A stretch of DNA of 64,000 nucleotides from Hymenoscyphus infarciens (GCA_001414345.1 LLCB01000006.1:391313-455312), one strand, 5' to 3'. Counted from the stretch's first letter, positions 43,377 to 55,935 are shown. Notes: generated by a model not told the origin, from the sequence alone. Numbers and translations are program-made.

Positions 43377-44708
43377 AATTTCACTTCCCTGATATTTTTA
43401 TCCACTCCACAGCAACAGCAACAGCAACAGCACCAAAAAACCCCCTACAGATTCATGACGTATAGTATCTTCTTTCTTAAATTAGCTATATCATGAAGTG
43501 CTATCAATCAGTATGAGTCCCAATCTTCCTCCTCAATCAGCACAAATAATTTGAAGGCCAGGACAATCCATCCCTCTTCTCTGGTTCTCCGAGGCCATCC
43601 CAAATAGTCGATGTGATCAGTCAAAGCCCGCCTGGTAAAATACCTATTAAAAATGTGTACCCCGAAGAAAGCCAGAATAGATTACCTTTTGGGAACAGAC
43701 GTCACAAATAATATCCGCAACAATCTCAGTAAACTCCTACCAATATAAACAACCCCGGCCAAGATCTAAACTTCACACCCGTAAGTCTTAAGGGAACAAC
43801 AGCTCAGCTTTCAGACACAGCAAGGGGAAAAAACCGCAGGAACGCACGAATACAAACCGCTAAGCCAAAATGCGGAGATATTGTAGTTGGTCAAAAACGG
43901 CGAGGTACACCCTCCACCAAGCCACGCAACAAGGGATGGCTTTTCTTGCTCTCGCTCTATCTAAGATCCCACGATCAAGGTTTATGTTTGCTCTCTTGAA
44001 ATACTTGTCTGAAAGTTTCTCAATATATCTCACCAGGTTCAGCCACCCAACAACTGTCCACAAATAACATTGGCATTTCATTGCCCCTACTATTATTATA
44101 AATCCATATAAACAAATCCCAACGTATGTCTCCCTTCTTGAAGCAAATAGGTATCCAAAAAACCACAGCATTCAAAGGACAATACTTTAAGATCACTCCT
44201 TAACCCCGATGGAGAGAAACATGAATATAAAACAATTACAGACACAAATAAAATAAACTTTAGAAAAGGTGGGCGCTCGACAATCTAACGTACGCCAAAA
44301 CGACTATCATACCAGAAATTACGCATGCAATCTCACCCTCTGTCTCTCTTGATGCCTAGGGTCAAAAACTTGCACGGGTCAATGTGAGTTTCAGATAGCA
44401 ACACTCACCGAGAATTTAACTCAAATTTCTTCGCATGGGTCGGCTCCATCAACGGATTAATCTTCCACTTTTTCGGTCGTTAACCTGGATGGAGGGGTAT
44501 ATTCTTCGTCACTCAGATGAAAGGAAACTTAGGTACTTCACATCTGTGAACGTCTTCCTCTTTCCCCGCAGGTATTCATATCAAGACTTTACAACACTGA
44601 AATATGAACAAAACCACAAGGCGATTGTATTTTCTGCATTGTTTAGCTCACATTTGTCCTTATTTAATTCTTTTCAGTACATAATCCTCCTAGCCAGCCA
44701 TCCCCCAC
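43377..44708. other. Intergenic, no supported gene; CAACAG microsatellite
   Basis: A short (AGCAAC)n/(CAACAG)n run lies near 43409-43432. The remaining frames (for example 43860-44171 minus) show no family pattern. Confidence 0.4.
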
Positions 44709-46068
44709 TTAATAATCCTGCCCCTGCTCGAGAGCTTCAACTTGTCGCTCAAGCTCATCTCTTTCTTCAATAACCTGATCATTTTGTCGGTCCAACTCCT
44801 CATATTCCCTCTGAAGTTCTTCTTTTTCTTCAATAACCTGATCATTTTGTCGGTCCAACTCGTCGTATTGTCTCTCAAGTTCTTCTTTTTCTTCAATAAC
44901 CTGATCATTTTGTCGGTCCAACTCCTCATATTCCCTCTGAAGCTCATTGAATTCCGCTTCGAGACTATCGTAGTTCCTTTCTTCATCCTCCAACTCGTCG
45001 TATTGTCTCTCAAGTTCTTCTTTTTCTTCAATAACCTGATCATTTTGTCGGTCCAACTCGTCATATTCCCTCTGAAGTTCTTCTTTTTCTTCAATAACCT
45101 GATCATTTTGTCGGTCCAACTTCTTATAATCCCTCTGAAGCTCATTGAATTCCTCTTCGAGTCTATCGTAGTTCCTTTCTTCGTCCTCCAACTCTTCGAT
45201 TCTATATTCGGATCGGCGAATCTCCCCTTGGAGGTCCTCCACCTCACTCTCTAATTCCTCGGTCCGGTATTCCGTTTGTCGGTTATCCTCCTGCAAACTA
45301 TCGACCTCCCCCTCTAATTCCTCCGTCCTGTATTCCAATTGTCGGTACTCCTCTCGCAAGCCCTCAATCTCTCCCTCCAACTCGTCCTTGCTGTACTCTA
45401 AATCGCGGTTCTCCCGACGAACTTCTTCCAGCTCTCCCTCCAATCTGTAAGTCTTATACTCCAAATCGTGATATTCCTGTTCCCAATCTGTATTATCCCC
45501 GCCTTCAGCTTCTTCGCTCTCCCCAGCCAATCTCTCATTTTCCTCCCGCAACTCATTCCTCTCCTGCTCAATCTCTGAAATTCCGGTGGAAAGAATATCG
45601 TACTGGTGTTGGAGTGTTTCCCTCTGCCCTTTCAATCCGGAGATCTCTTCCTTGAGTTGGTGGTATTTTTGTTGGAGTTCTTGTTCTTCAACCTCCATCA
45701 AGTGTCCTTGTTCCGAGGCAGTACTATCAGGTGTCAAAGTGCCAGGCGAGAGAGTCTCCGAGTCGGTCTCGTAGATTTGGGTTTGCTCGTGAAGTAATTG
45801 GTTTTGCGCTTCGAGGTCTCGCTGCTTCCATGTCAGTCTTCGTCTTCATGAATTACAAGCATGAAGTTGGATCACTTACACATTTCGCTTTCAACGCCTC
45901 GAATTCCTCAAATGAAACTGCCGGCCCTGAAATCAATTGATCCTCAGTTTCTTCTCGAGACTTGCCATCTTGATTCTCCGTCTGACTTCTCAGGACTCGA
46001 CATGGAAGCGGAGGGTTTCTCATGATGGGTGAGTTCCGAACCTTCTTCTTCTTTGGTGATTTTGGCAT
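44709..46068 (-). CDS. Long coiled-coil protein with 20-residue repeats
   Basis: Exons 46068-45880 and 45824-44709 give 434 aa; the intron (GTAAGT...GGAAG) joins ALKAKC to QRDLEAQNQLL in frame. The N-terminal 60 residues are basic (MPKSPKKKKVR). From there to the end the chain is almost all Glu/Leu/Arg/Gln coiled coil. The C-terminal part has five copies of LDRQNDQVIEE in units of about 20 residues (ELDRQNDQVIEEKEELQREY), interrupted by a longer unit LEDEERNYD. The units are near-identical at DNA level, so recent expansion by replication slippage or unequal exchange is likely. No motor or other domain. Function unknown; structural or scaffold-like. Confidence 0.78.
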
Positions 46069-47266
46069 CGGGATTGTGTTCTTTTATGCTCAGCAATCGA
46101 GGTTTGTAGCAAAGATGGTTGCGTGGTGGCAATGGGTGTGTGAATCTGAGTTTGTTGAGCCGGGGATGGAGCGTTTTAGTAGTGAAAAGGCTGATGATTT
46201 AATTGCAATTAGGTTTAGGCAACAGCACCAAATAAGGCTGCAAGACGCGCTTGTGGAGGTCCTTGACGCGCTCAGACCACGATGGCACATGACCTGTGTA
46301 TCGGTGCAACCATTCGTTGCAGGTGTTTAACTAATCGGTTTCCTCGGTTAAGTCATTCGCTCCAGTCTGAACCATGACGCTATTGAGCTGTTGGAGTTTT
46401 TCGCCTTGTTTTAGTGATGCAACTCAAAATTTCTTCTGCCTTCCTTCAAATCTCGCTCTTTTAAGAAATAGGGAGGCGGAGAAATTCAGAACTCCTGACT
46501 TGTATTCAACAGCTTCCGTGCCATCATCCAGCGGACCTGAAATTCCTCCATCGTTGTTTTTAGACGTTTTCTACCCCAAATTCCTTGTCAGCAAACGAAA
46601 ATTACAGCATCCTTTCAACATACGGTTACATATTCGGGAAAGCTTGATTATGATATTCACTTCGATGTTTCGCAGATGAACAAAAGTGCCATGCAAAATG
46701 CCTAAGCAGCTATGATGACATTTGTTAGTGGGAAAGTGCTCTATGATGATGTTATTCCAGAGCATACGAAGAACACCGCGGATTTCTTGAGCTAAAGATT
46801 AGTTGTACCACTAAGCGACAGCCGCTGGATTAGTTTTCGTCTTTCAAAGTGCCGGGGGTTCGGCAGTTGTGTTATCTCCAAGTAGAAAATTGGGGAGGAT
46901 TGAAGTTGATGGGGAGATTTGGAGATTTTCCTTAGATATACAAAGCTAAGTTTAAGATAATTGTTTATTTTGTGCGTGTATTTCCAAATTCCAAATTTCA
47001 AATTCCCGAACTTCGTTTGTTTTTTTTATCTCGAAGTGTCATCTGCAATCATTATCTAGGAAAAAAACTCCTAGGACCCACCACTTGGGACTAAATCATC
47101 TTAGTAGGGAAGCGTTGGTCGTTTCTTCGCACCTAGATTCAATTCCTCTTTCACCTCGAATTTCTATCTCGGTACTTAAATAGAAAGGGTTTCCCCGTAG
47201 CCAGATCCGCCCGATTTTATGTCCAATGCAAAAGCATTGAAATTTTGACAACCAACACTTCCCATC
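46069..47266. other. Intergenic between divergent genes
   Basis: Upstream regions of the coiled-coil gene (minus) and the RING/NF-X1-like gene (plus). The open frame 46374-46679 has an ATG but no recognisable feature; I do not call it. Confidence 0.4.
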
Positions 47267-49418
47267 ATGGATAACCACTCAATTGGGACTATGATCCCTC
47301 TCCAGCCACTACGAATCTATCGTTCATCTGGTAGAACCTCTCAAGCCTCCGCGGCAGCATCTGGTAAGTCTTCACACGCCCTTTCGAGCTTCTTCGGGTG
47401 GGATGAATACTCACAAAAAACAGAAGAAAGACGTGCCCAGATCACCGCCGATCTCGATAACGGGGTGTAAGTTCCCATCCCTCTTCCTCCCTATTTCCCC
47501 CCATACTAATTTCGCACACAGTCACGAATGCGCAGTCTGCTCCGAGAATCTTAATAACTACTCCGGAATCTGGTCCTGTCAAGACTGCCACAACATCTTC
47601 CATCACGATTGTATCTTCAGGTGGGCCACTCGTAGCGGCCGTTTTGCCTGGCCCTGTCCAGCCTGTAAATCGCTGCATTCAGATCCCGGATTCTTTGCAA
47701 AATGCTGGTGCAGAAAATCCGATAAACACTCCTTGTTCCGACCAAACGGCCTCCAAAATGGGAATTCCTGCGGTGAAGTATGCGAGAGATTGAGGAGTTG
47801 TCGGGAGAGAACCTGTGATCAGATGTGTGAGAGAATCTGCCACCCGGGGATTTGCGATGAGGTTAGGTGTACAGTGGGGTGTAAGAATTTTGCTGTCGAG
47901 GCCAGGGAGGTTGGGGGGTTGGATAAAATGCCTGTTGTTGTTGGTGTTCTGCCAAGAGAACCGAGACCTTATAGGATTGCTGGTGTTGCTTCTGCTCGGG
48001 ATTTTGATGGGCAAGCACCAGATCCCAATCCGGAAGTAAGTGTTAGGCGGGTTGAGAACCCTAATTGTTACCAACGGTTTGCTCGACGATGGAAGGAGGA
48101 TGTTCCTGCTGGCAGCGTCAGCAAGTTATTGACGTACCTCTTGTTCGTCGCTTTCCTCAACGGTCTTGGAGCTCTTTGGGCGGTGAAAAGAAACGAGCGA
48201 GTGTCGAAACCATTGCAACACCAGGAATATACTGAGGACGAGGTAGCAGTCAATGGGGAGTTCTGGGCGTCACTTATTGTTGGAATCCCTTTGGTTGTCT
48301 TTCCGGCTGCGATATCTGGGCTTGCGTTTGCGTGTGAGGCGAATACAATTGCCATGAAAGCGTTTGCTTTGACGGGCAAATCCGGGAAGCTATTTTTGAT
48401 AAGGACGTTGTTGTTTCTCTTCGTTCTTGGCAGCTTTGCGTGTTATATTATTCTGTTGGTGCCCCCATCTTCTCTTCTTCACTCTGGGGTAGCCTGAGAT
48501 TACTGACGTTTCTTGATGTAGACAAGTTGCTCTTCCAATGGTAACGTGGAACAAACAGTTCGAGCATGGCTGCGATGGGTTCGATGCCATGGTTTCCCTC
48601 GACAGAACCGTAGGCGCAGGAAAAAACTCTTGTGAGTTTCCCTTCTTACTCTCACACTTCAAAACCCACAAGTAAACTAACCAACCACGAAAGACGTCGA
48701 GACGACCAACACAATCCAACTCTACGACCCCCGTCTCGGAGACGAATCCTTCGAACCTCCAGGAACTAATGCCTTCAACCTCAGCACCCCGGTCGACATT
48801 AGCAAACACCAAACAGACAACTTCTACTCCTTCCACAGAATGACGGGAACAACCAACACCCATTCTCTCGCCATAGACTTCGATCTCCACCACCACGCTT
48901 GGAGAATGCTTGACCTCTCGCCCTCCACCCCCCAACGACAACACCGTCAAACCCTTGAGAATTCCGCCATCCTAACCGACGCGACCTCCAACCTCCTGCG
49001 CAACGGCACCTGGAACCAACCCACAAAAGCCAATCCCCATCTCACACTCCCAGAGCTGAACCTCCTAATCCCAGCCTTCCGCCTCTTCCAAAAAAATTGT
49101 CATTACCAACCCTTCATGAAGGTATACAACACCTCTGGTATGTCTCAGCGCCAAATCGAGGATGTGAGTTGGAGACAGTGGAGCGGTAACAATGAAGAAG
49201 GAGTAGTTATGAGAACTAGAGCTCCGGCGGAATTTTCTCCCCTGTCTGTTTGTTATAGGAAAGGCGATTTCAACGCTGGATCGAGCGGAAGAGCAACGGA
49301 TGTGAAGAAGGGATTGGGGGATGAGGGGTTGGTTCCAATGGGACTTATGGCGGTAATGAGAGTGCAGTTGGAGAAGGATGGGAAAGCTGGGGGGTGCGCG
49401 AAGAAGTCACTTTTATGA
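47267..49418 (+). CDS. RING/NF-X1-like zinc-finger membrane protein
   Basis: Exons 47267-47466, 47522 to about 48454 (or 48439), 48522-48631 and 48694-49418; about 650-655 aa. After a short N-terminus comes a RING-like finger (HECAVCSENL, IWSCQDCHNIFHHDCIFRWA, WPCPACKSLH), then a Cys-rich NF-X1-like stretch (CWCRKSD, CGEVCERLRSC, CDQMCERICHPGICDEVRC). Then three hydrophobic segments: LLTYLLFVAFLNGLGALWAV; FWASLIVGIPLVVFPAAISG; and LIRTLLFLFVLGSFACYIIL. The C-terminal 280 residues look soluble, possibly lumenal or extracellular, with NxS/T sites (NLS, NGT, NTS). The second intron's donor is uncertain; both candidate sites keep frame. A membrane-anchored E3 ligase is plausible but unproven. Confidence 0.75.
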
Positions 49419-49996
49419 TAGTCTGGATTGGCTGCCAGTTGCTTGGGATGAATTAGTCGGGAGCTCAAAATATTTCCTGATAAATCGATTCGCTTAGAGG
49501 AAATAAACAGACTCCTTTGAAACAATCCTCTCGAGATCCAGAAACTCGATCTCAATGTGAAAGACTTCTTGAATGGTATGGGGGCTAGTAAGAAAATTGT
49601 ACTACTCCGACTCCGTACCTCGGAGCGATTTTTGTACCCATGCTCAAATAATGCTCTAGATTCAATCGCAAAAATGCGAAAGAAACTTGGATACATTCTC
49701 CTAATCCTACTTAATGTTAGCCCCAGTTTTACAAAGTTCTTGTTGTTGGTCAACAGGCTCCCGGTAGACAAAAAAGTTGGCACCACAATTTGCGACCGTA
49801 CTGAGAACGCTACGTAATAAAACAGCAACAAATGATCGTAAAAGTATAACAAAAATATGAACACATGCGCAAAGTATTAACTTACCTTTCCCTTAGGTCT
49901 TTATAGTGTTTCTCTAGTTTGCGTCGAGTTTTAGACGTTGGTACTTCTTATAGATTGAAGTGATGGTGCCACTTATTTTGTCTACTTCGTCTAACC
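49419..49996. other. Intergenic, no supported gene
   Basis: The minus-strand frame 49253-49864 mostly overlaps the preceding gene and has no family pattern. Confidence 0.4.
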
Positions 49997-49999
49997 TTA

Positions 50000-50386
50000 G
50001 GGCCTGTTTAGCTCGTGCATATCTAGGATATGCACCACCAAAAATCATGAGGTAATATATATATTTAGAAGTAGTGTAAAGCCCATATTTAAACTTGTAT
50101 ATCTTAGTATATATATATATATAAATAGGATATATACTACCAAAAAAAGATTTAGACCTCTAAGAGTGTAAATCTTTGTAAGTTTATATATATATATATA
50201 TATATTTTCTTACTACTATTAAGACACCGATTTCAGTACCAAGTGCTACTTACTAAGAATGTGTATAAGGGTATAAACCAGGATGTATACTACGAGCCAA
50301 ACGATCACTTAACATATTAAGAAACAATTAATAATATGCCCTAACTTATACGAGGTTACTATTCAGGACATCTATCAAACAGACCC
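50000..50386. mobile_element. PIF/Harbinger-type (Tourist-like) MITE, 387 bp
   Basis: Ends GGGCCTGTTTAGCTCGTGCA and, reverse-complemented, GGGTCTGTTTGATAGATGTC share the GGGYCTGTTT terminus. Flanks are TTA on each side (49997-49999 and 50387-50389), the TWA-type 3-bp target of PIF/Harbinger. The interior has two (TA)n runs. Confidence 0.75.
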
Positions 50387-51007
50387 TTACCTATGTTTGG
50401 AAGACGACACCAAAAAGAGAAACAACAAACAGACGATTCGAATCGTAAACTCCAAGCGCACTCAAAGAAACAAAAAAAGACCCTCGGACTCGTATCCACA
50501 CCAGGTCAGGTCAATCCCCTAAAATACGAAACGCCCCACGCATCAGCCACCCCACCAACCCACTTGAATGCCAGAAAACCACAACGACCCGGAAGATCAA
50601 GCAGATCGAAAGAGGACCTAGAAGTTTATTTCAACCATCCGACGAAGATCTGAATCGTCTGGTGTCGCAAAATGGGTGCTGATGGTGTTTACCCACGGGG
50701 AAGGGGGACAGTGCGTTTGAAACGCTGGGCGATTGGGAAGGTGTGAGAGGTTGGGGGATTTTAAGCTTAAGCTCGGGTATCGTGTCCATTTTTATTGAAC
50801 ATTATTTTGTATATTTCTGTTTTATTTTGGATGAAGACTTTTTAATTTATTTTTGAAAAATTGAGAGAGCTTCAAGTGAACGAACACCTGAGAAGAGAAT
50901 TAATTGCGCAAAGGATTGGGACAGTGAGGAACGAGAGAACGAAACGAGCTTGGACGAAAGAACAGCACAACTAGAAATTTGCGAATTTGACGAGGACAGA
51001 ATTCAAA

Positions 51008-52608
51008 ATGGTGCTCATCTCACTCGAGGTCCTGGGTTTGGTAGCAGGAATAGCCCAAGCAAGTCAAGTGGAACTCGGAACACCAGGTCATTCATATCTC
51101 GACCACAAACACATCCACCTAGACACAGAACAGCACACCCACGAACACTACACCAACAACAGTCACTCTCACATACACGGCTCTCACAATCCCACAACCC
51201 TCGTCCTCCCCGGCCATCGGAAATTTGACCCCTTCCAACATTTCCAACAATCATGTCCCAAGCCCTCCCCCGAACTCATCGAATGGACAGCTGGAAAAGG
51301 AAAACTCTGGACAGAAACACCACTTTGTACACGTACGCCGAATTCAACAGAGAGTACCGAGAACGTCACGCAGGACTCGAAGATCCAAGATTCATTTTGT
51401 GTGTTTACATCCCAGAAATTCTTAGGCGGTCGAGGAATATCTGTAGCAACCAAACCCCATATCGCCGCTGAAATCGGTGCCCTCCCTGCTTTTGGTCTGG
51501 AAAATGGACCAAGATTACACCAAGATCTCCCACCCCCTTTCGAAATCAAATACGTAGTAGGCAAAGGAATGGGCGTCATCGCCAATCGAACGATCTATCG
51601 AGGTGAACGCTTATTCGCTCATGGAGTTATTGGGATTTTCCACAATGATGTTTTTTTGACGAGGAGGAGCAAGGAATATGGGTTGAGGACGAATTTGATG
51701 GAGACGGGCGTCGAGCAATTACCAAGAGAGGCAAGGGAGAATTTCCATGCTATGATTGGACAGAAGGGGACGAAGAATCAGGTTATTGGGAAGTTGAATG
51801 TCAATACCTTTGGGGAGACTTTTGGCGGGGAGGAACATAGTATTATTATTCCGGAGACTGCTGTGAGTTTTTCCTTTCGATTGATGGGGTGAGGGAATGG
51901 AGACTGACTGGAGATAGAGGATGAACCATGATTGCAGGCCAAAGTAAGTTCAAGACAGATATGAAGACTGGTGGACAAGGCTGACCGTGCTGTTCTTGAT
52001 AGTGCCATGTACTACTTCGACCCGCAAACTTTGATCCATTATACTCAAGCTGCTCGAACCATCAATGCTGGCGAGGAAGTAACCATTACTTGTAAGTTGT
52101 CTCCCTGTCCCTCGATGGTTCTCAACGCTAACCACACTCTCCAACCCCAGACATCGACCCCCTCCAATCCCGAGAAGACCGACAAGCAGCAATCGAACTC
52201 TCCTGGGGCTTCAAATGCACCTGCACGCTCTGCACCCAACCCCCCGCCTACACCGACGCCTCAGACGGCCGCATCGCAGCCATCAACCAACTCGTAAAAG
52301 TGCTCCTAGGAGAGAAGAACAAAAAAGGCGAGAAAATCGCCAAAGACGAGGATAAAACTAGAATCACCGAACTGCTCGTTGATTTGTACGAGCAGGAGAG
52401 ATTGGATTCGCATATTGTGGATGCCTGGATGTGGGCTGCGATGGCTTATAAGGAGGCGGGGAAGTTGTGGGAGAGCTTGAAGTGGACGTATCGCGCGGAA
52501 GAGGGGGTTTTGATTCATGAGGGGCCGAGGAATGAGGGGAGTATCAGGATGGCGAATTTGATTGAGGAGTTGAGTTTGGAGGTTGGGTTGGAGGAGGCGG
52601 AGGAGTAG
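51008..52608 (+). CDS. SET-domain protein with signal peptide and His-rich stretch
   Basis: Exons 51008-51862, 51918-51943, 52003-52091 and 52151-52608 give 475 aa. The N-terminus MVLISLEVLGLVAGIAQAS looks like a secretory signal. Residues 28-60 hold 11 His (for example HKHIHLDTEQHTHEH). The SET domain starts near residue 185 (GKGMGVIANRTIYRGERLF), has the catalytic NHDCRPNAMYYF at 288-299 (built from a 26-bp exon) and GEEVTITYIDP, then a post-SET-like Cys set CTCTLC. The C-terminal 130 residues are helical, SET5/SMYD-like. By family this is a lysine methyltransferase using SAM. I recall similar fungal proteins with apparent signal peptides, so it may not be unique. The short frame just upstream (50393-50653) is not included. 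Confidence 0.87.
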
Positions 52609-53532
52609 AGGAGTAGCTGTAGAAGAAAGATACATCATACCTAGGGAGAAGAATAGAAATCGTGTCCTGTTTAAACACAGAATACGAGTTTGCTCTCATA
52701 AATCTGGCATTGCTGATTTGATGACACATGCTTCAGCTATACATAGCCTCGATAATTAAGAATGGGCAAAATAGACTGCTTCCATTTCCCGGGGAAACAT
52801 GAGGCCATCAATGTTGATCACATGATGACGTTTCGATTTGCAGCCTCGAAGGCAGCCTTAAAAATGGGAATAGGACTCGAGGGGCAACAAAGGAAGCTTC
52901 GAGATAGAACAAAGATCGAAACCGGGAGAAAAGCAGAGAATGGAATTGTCTGGCAGGTTCTGTTGAAGCCATTCGCATGCATGCTCGAAAAAGGTGAATT
53001 GGATGCCTTCAGGTGGAGTAGCAAACTGCCCTGCCGTTTGCAACCCAAAAATGATTGTCTGTGGATCAAAGCGGCAAGAGACATCTACTCTGGGTAGCCA
53101 GACAGCCAGACAGCGCTTGTAGCACAAACATCTAGGGATTTGGTAGAGGAACTAATTGAATTCACTGACCTAATGGGACCATTTCTTCAATTTCAAGGCA
53201 ATTGTAGAGGGCTAGAGAGGTAGCAGTAGCCAGTGCCGCTTTCATCGTGAGAGTGCAACTAGCAAGGCTGCAGGGATAAATGGGTAAATTTGATAGAAAG
53301 CACTAGAAGCGAGGCTGGAGGCTGGCGTTTGGCGCCCTGAGTGGGCACGGGCCATCGAACCGCATGGAAGGTCAACAGCAACAGTCTATATTTTTTCTCC
53401 CCTCGCACTGCGACTTCTCTTCTCTCTCCCATCTTGCCAATTTTCTCTTCGAACCACTTGCAAAGCCTCTCCATCCACCATCTCATCTCCTCCCTACCCT
53501 TTTACGACGTCACGAATAGAATAAACTTAAAG
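52609..53532. other. Intergenic and Hsp90 promoter
   Basis: The frame at 52762-53097 (111 aa) has no recognisable feature. The 3' part should contain the Hsp90 promoter; I found no clean nGAAnnTTCn array by eye. Confidence 0.4.
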
Positions 53533-53751
53533 GTAAGCAGCTTCATCTCTATCTCTCCAGCACTGTCTTGCCTGTTGCCCGGGCGAAGCTCTTCAGCCTC
53601 ACCGCATCAATAGAGCTTTGCGAAGTCTGGCGTTTCAGCAAATCCCAATCTCAACCCCTCCGATCCGCATGGCCTCGACCATCTCACACCGACCAAGACA
53701 ATCTCCTCGTACTCATCTTTAGCCATATGCTAATATCTCCTTCCCCTGCAG
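53533..53751 (+). other. Probable 5'UTR intron of Hsp90
   Basis: AAAG|GTAAGC at 53533, a GCTAAT branch site near 53730 and CCCTGCAG at 53751, 22 bp before the ATG. The spacing and strong signals suggest a leader intron of 219 bp. Confidence 0.5.
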
Positions 53752-53773
53752 ACTTCACGAATAAACCGTCATC

Positions 53774-55935
53774 ATGGCCGGCGAAACCTTCGAGTTCCAG
53801 GCTGAGATCTCTCAACTTCTCTCCCTCATTATCAACACAGTCTATTCCAACAAGGAGATCTTCTTGAGAGAGTTGGTTTCCAACTGTTCCGATGCTCTCG
53901 ACAAGATCAGATATGAGGCTCTCTCCGACTCAAGTAAGCTCGAGTCCGGCAAGGACCTCAGAATCGACATCATCCCAGACAAGGAGAACAAGACCCTCAC
54001 CATCCGCGATACCGGTATTGGTATGACCAAGGCTGTAAGTACTTATCTCGCACATTCATCCCTCCGACCATTTTGACTAATATTTTCTAGGATCTCGTCA
54101 ACAACTTGGGTACGATTGCACGATCCGGCACCAAGCAATTTATGGAGGCTCTCACCGCAGGTGCTGATATTTCCATGATTGGTCAATTCGGTGTTGGTTT
54201 CTACTCCGCATACCTTGTCGCAGACCGCGTCACTGTCGTCTCGAAACACAACGATGACGAGCAATACATTTGGGAGTCCAGCGCTGGAGGAACCTTCACC
54301 CTCACTCCAGACACCGAGGGCGAGGACCTTGGACGTGGAACCAAGATCGTTCTTCACTTGAAGGATGAGCAGCTGGATTACTTGAACGAGGCCAAGATCA
54401 AGGAGGTCATCAAGAAGCACTCCGAGTTCATCTCATACCCAATCTACCTCCACGTCTTGAAGGAGACCGAGACTGAGGTCCCTGATGAGGATGCCGAGGA
54501 GACCAAGGCTGAGGATGATGATGAGAAGAAGGCCAAGATTGAGGAGGTCGATGATGAGGAGGAAGAGAAGAAGGAGAAGAAGACCAAGAAGGTCAAGGAG
54601 TCCAAGATTGAGGAGGAGGAGCTCAACAAGCAGAAGCCAATCTGGACCAGAAATCCATCAGACATCACCACCGAGGAGTACGGTGCATTCTACAAATCCC
54701 TCTCCAACGACTGGGAAGACCACCTTGCCGTCAAGCACTTTTCCGTTGAGGGTCAACTCGAGTTCCGCGCCATTCTCTTCGTTCCAAAGCGTGCTCCTTT
54801 CGATCTCTTTGAGACCAAGAAGACCAAGAACAACATCAAGCTCTACGTCCGCCGTGTCTTCATCACTGATGATGCCACTGATCTCATTCCAGAGTGGTTA
54901 AGCTTCGTCAAGGGTGTTGTCGACTCCGAGGATCTCCCATTGAACTTGTCTCGTGAGACTCTTCAACAAAACAAGATCATGAAGGTCATCAAGAAGAACA
55001 TCGTCAAGAAGGTTCTGGAGCTCTTTGGTGAGATCGCCGAGGACAAGGAGAACTTTGACAAATTCTACACTGCTTTCAGCAAGAACATCAAGTTGGGTAT
55101 CCACGAGGACTCCCAAAACCGTGCTGCTCTTGCCAAGCTCCTCCGATTCAGCTCCACCAAGTCTGGAGATGATATCACCTCCCTCTCCGACTATGTCACC
55201 CGCATGCCAGAGCACCAAAAGAACATGTACTACATCACCGGCGAGTCCCTCAAGGCCGTCACCAAGTCACCTTTCCTCGAGTCTCTCAAGGAGAAGAACT
55301 TTGAGGTTCTCTTCTTGGTTGACCCCATTGATGAGTACGCCATGACCCAATTGAAGGAATTCGAGGGTAAGAAGCTTGTCGACATCACCAAGGACTTTGA
55401 GCTTGAGGAGACCGATGAGGAGAAGGCTCTTCGTGAGGCTGAGGAGAAGGAGTACGAAGGTCTTGCCAAGGCACTCAAGAACGTCTTGGGTGACAAGGTC
55501 GAGAAGGTTGTCGTCTCCCACAAGCTTATCGGTGCTCCTTGCGCCATCCGTACCGGTCAATTCGGTTGGTCCGCCAACATGGAGCGTATCATGAAGGCAC
55601 AAGCTCTCCGTGACACCTCAATGAGCTCTTACATGTCTTCCAAGAAGACCTTTGAGATCTCACCAAGATCGCCAATCATCAAGGAGCTCAAGAAGAAGGT
55701 CGAGTCTGATGGAGAGAACGACCGAACTGTCAAGTCCATCACCCAACTTCTCTTCGAGACCTCCCTTCTCGTTTCCGGTTTCACCATCGAGGAGCCAGCC
55801 GGATTTGCCGAGCGTATCCACAAGCTCGTTTCTCTCGGTTTGAACGTCGACGAGGAGCCAGAGGTTGAGGAGGCCGCCGTCACTGAGGAATCAGCTGACG
55901 TCCCAGCCGAGAGCGCCATGGAGGAGGTTGACTAG
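53774..55935 (+). CDS. hsp90: Heat shock protein 90, cytosolic
   Basis: ATP-dependent chaperone dimer. Exons 53774-54034 and 54091-55935 give 701 aa, the usual length. The GHKL ATPase domain shows [38 protein letters not shown] and [13 protein letters not shown]. Next comes a highly charged linker ([17 protein letters not shown]) at about residues 210-265, then the middle domain with the catalytic-loop Arg ([14 protein letters not shown]), and the dimerisation domain. It ends in EEVD (MEEVD), the TPR co-chaperone docking motif, so it is cytosolic rather than ER or mitochondrial. Codon use is strongly C-biased and repetitive, as in highly expressed fungal genes. One intron sits right after MTKA. 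Confidence 0.98.

Noticed and set aside
43409..43432. CAACAG repeat considered as a CRISPR-like or regulatory array
   Set aside because: A simple hexanucleotide run with no spacers.
44690..45254. Repetitive frames on both strands across the coiled-coil gene
   Set aside because: Alternate-frame readings of the same 60-bp DNA repeat; only the 44709-46068 minus reading gives a sensible protein with an upstream exon.
49253..49864. 203-codon minus-strand frame
   Set aside because: Mostly antisense to the C-terminal exon of the RING/NF-X1-like gene; composition is that of a shadow.
50393..50653. 86-codon frame just after the Harbinger-type MITE
   Set aside because: Basic, low-complexity (KQQTDDSNRK..KKQKK), no family match; too weak to call.
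52762..53097. 111-codon plus-strand frame with ATG
   Set aside because: No domain, signal or splice partner; opposite-strand frames are equally long.
54444..55919. Many minus-strand frames inside Hsp90
   Set aside because: Artefacts of the strong codon bias of the Hsp90 exon.
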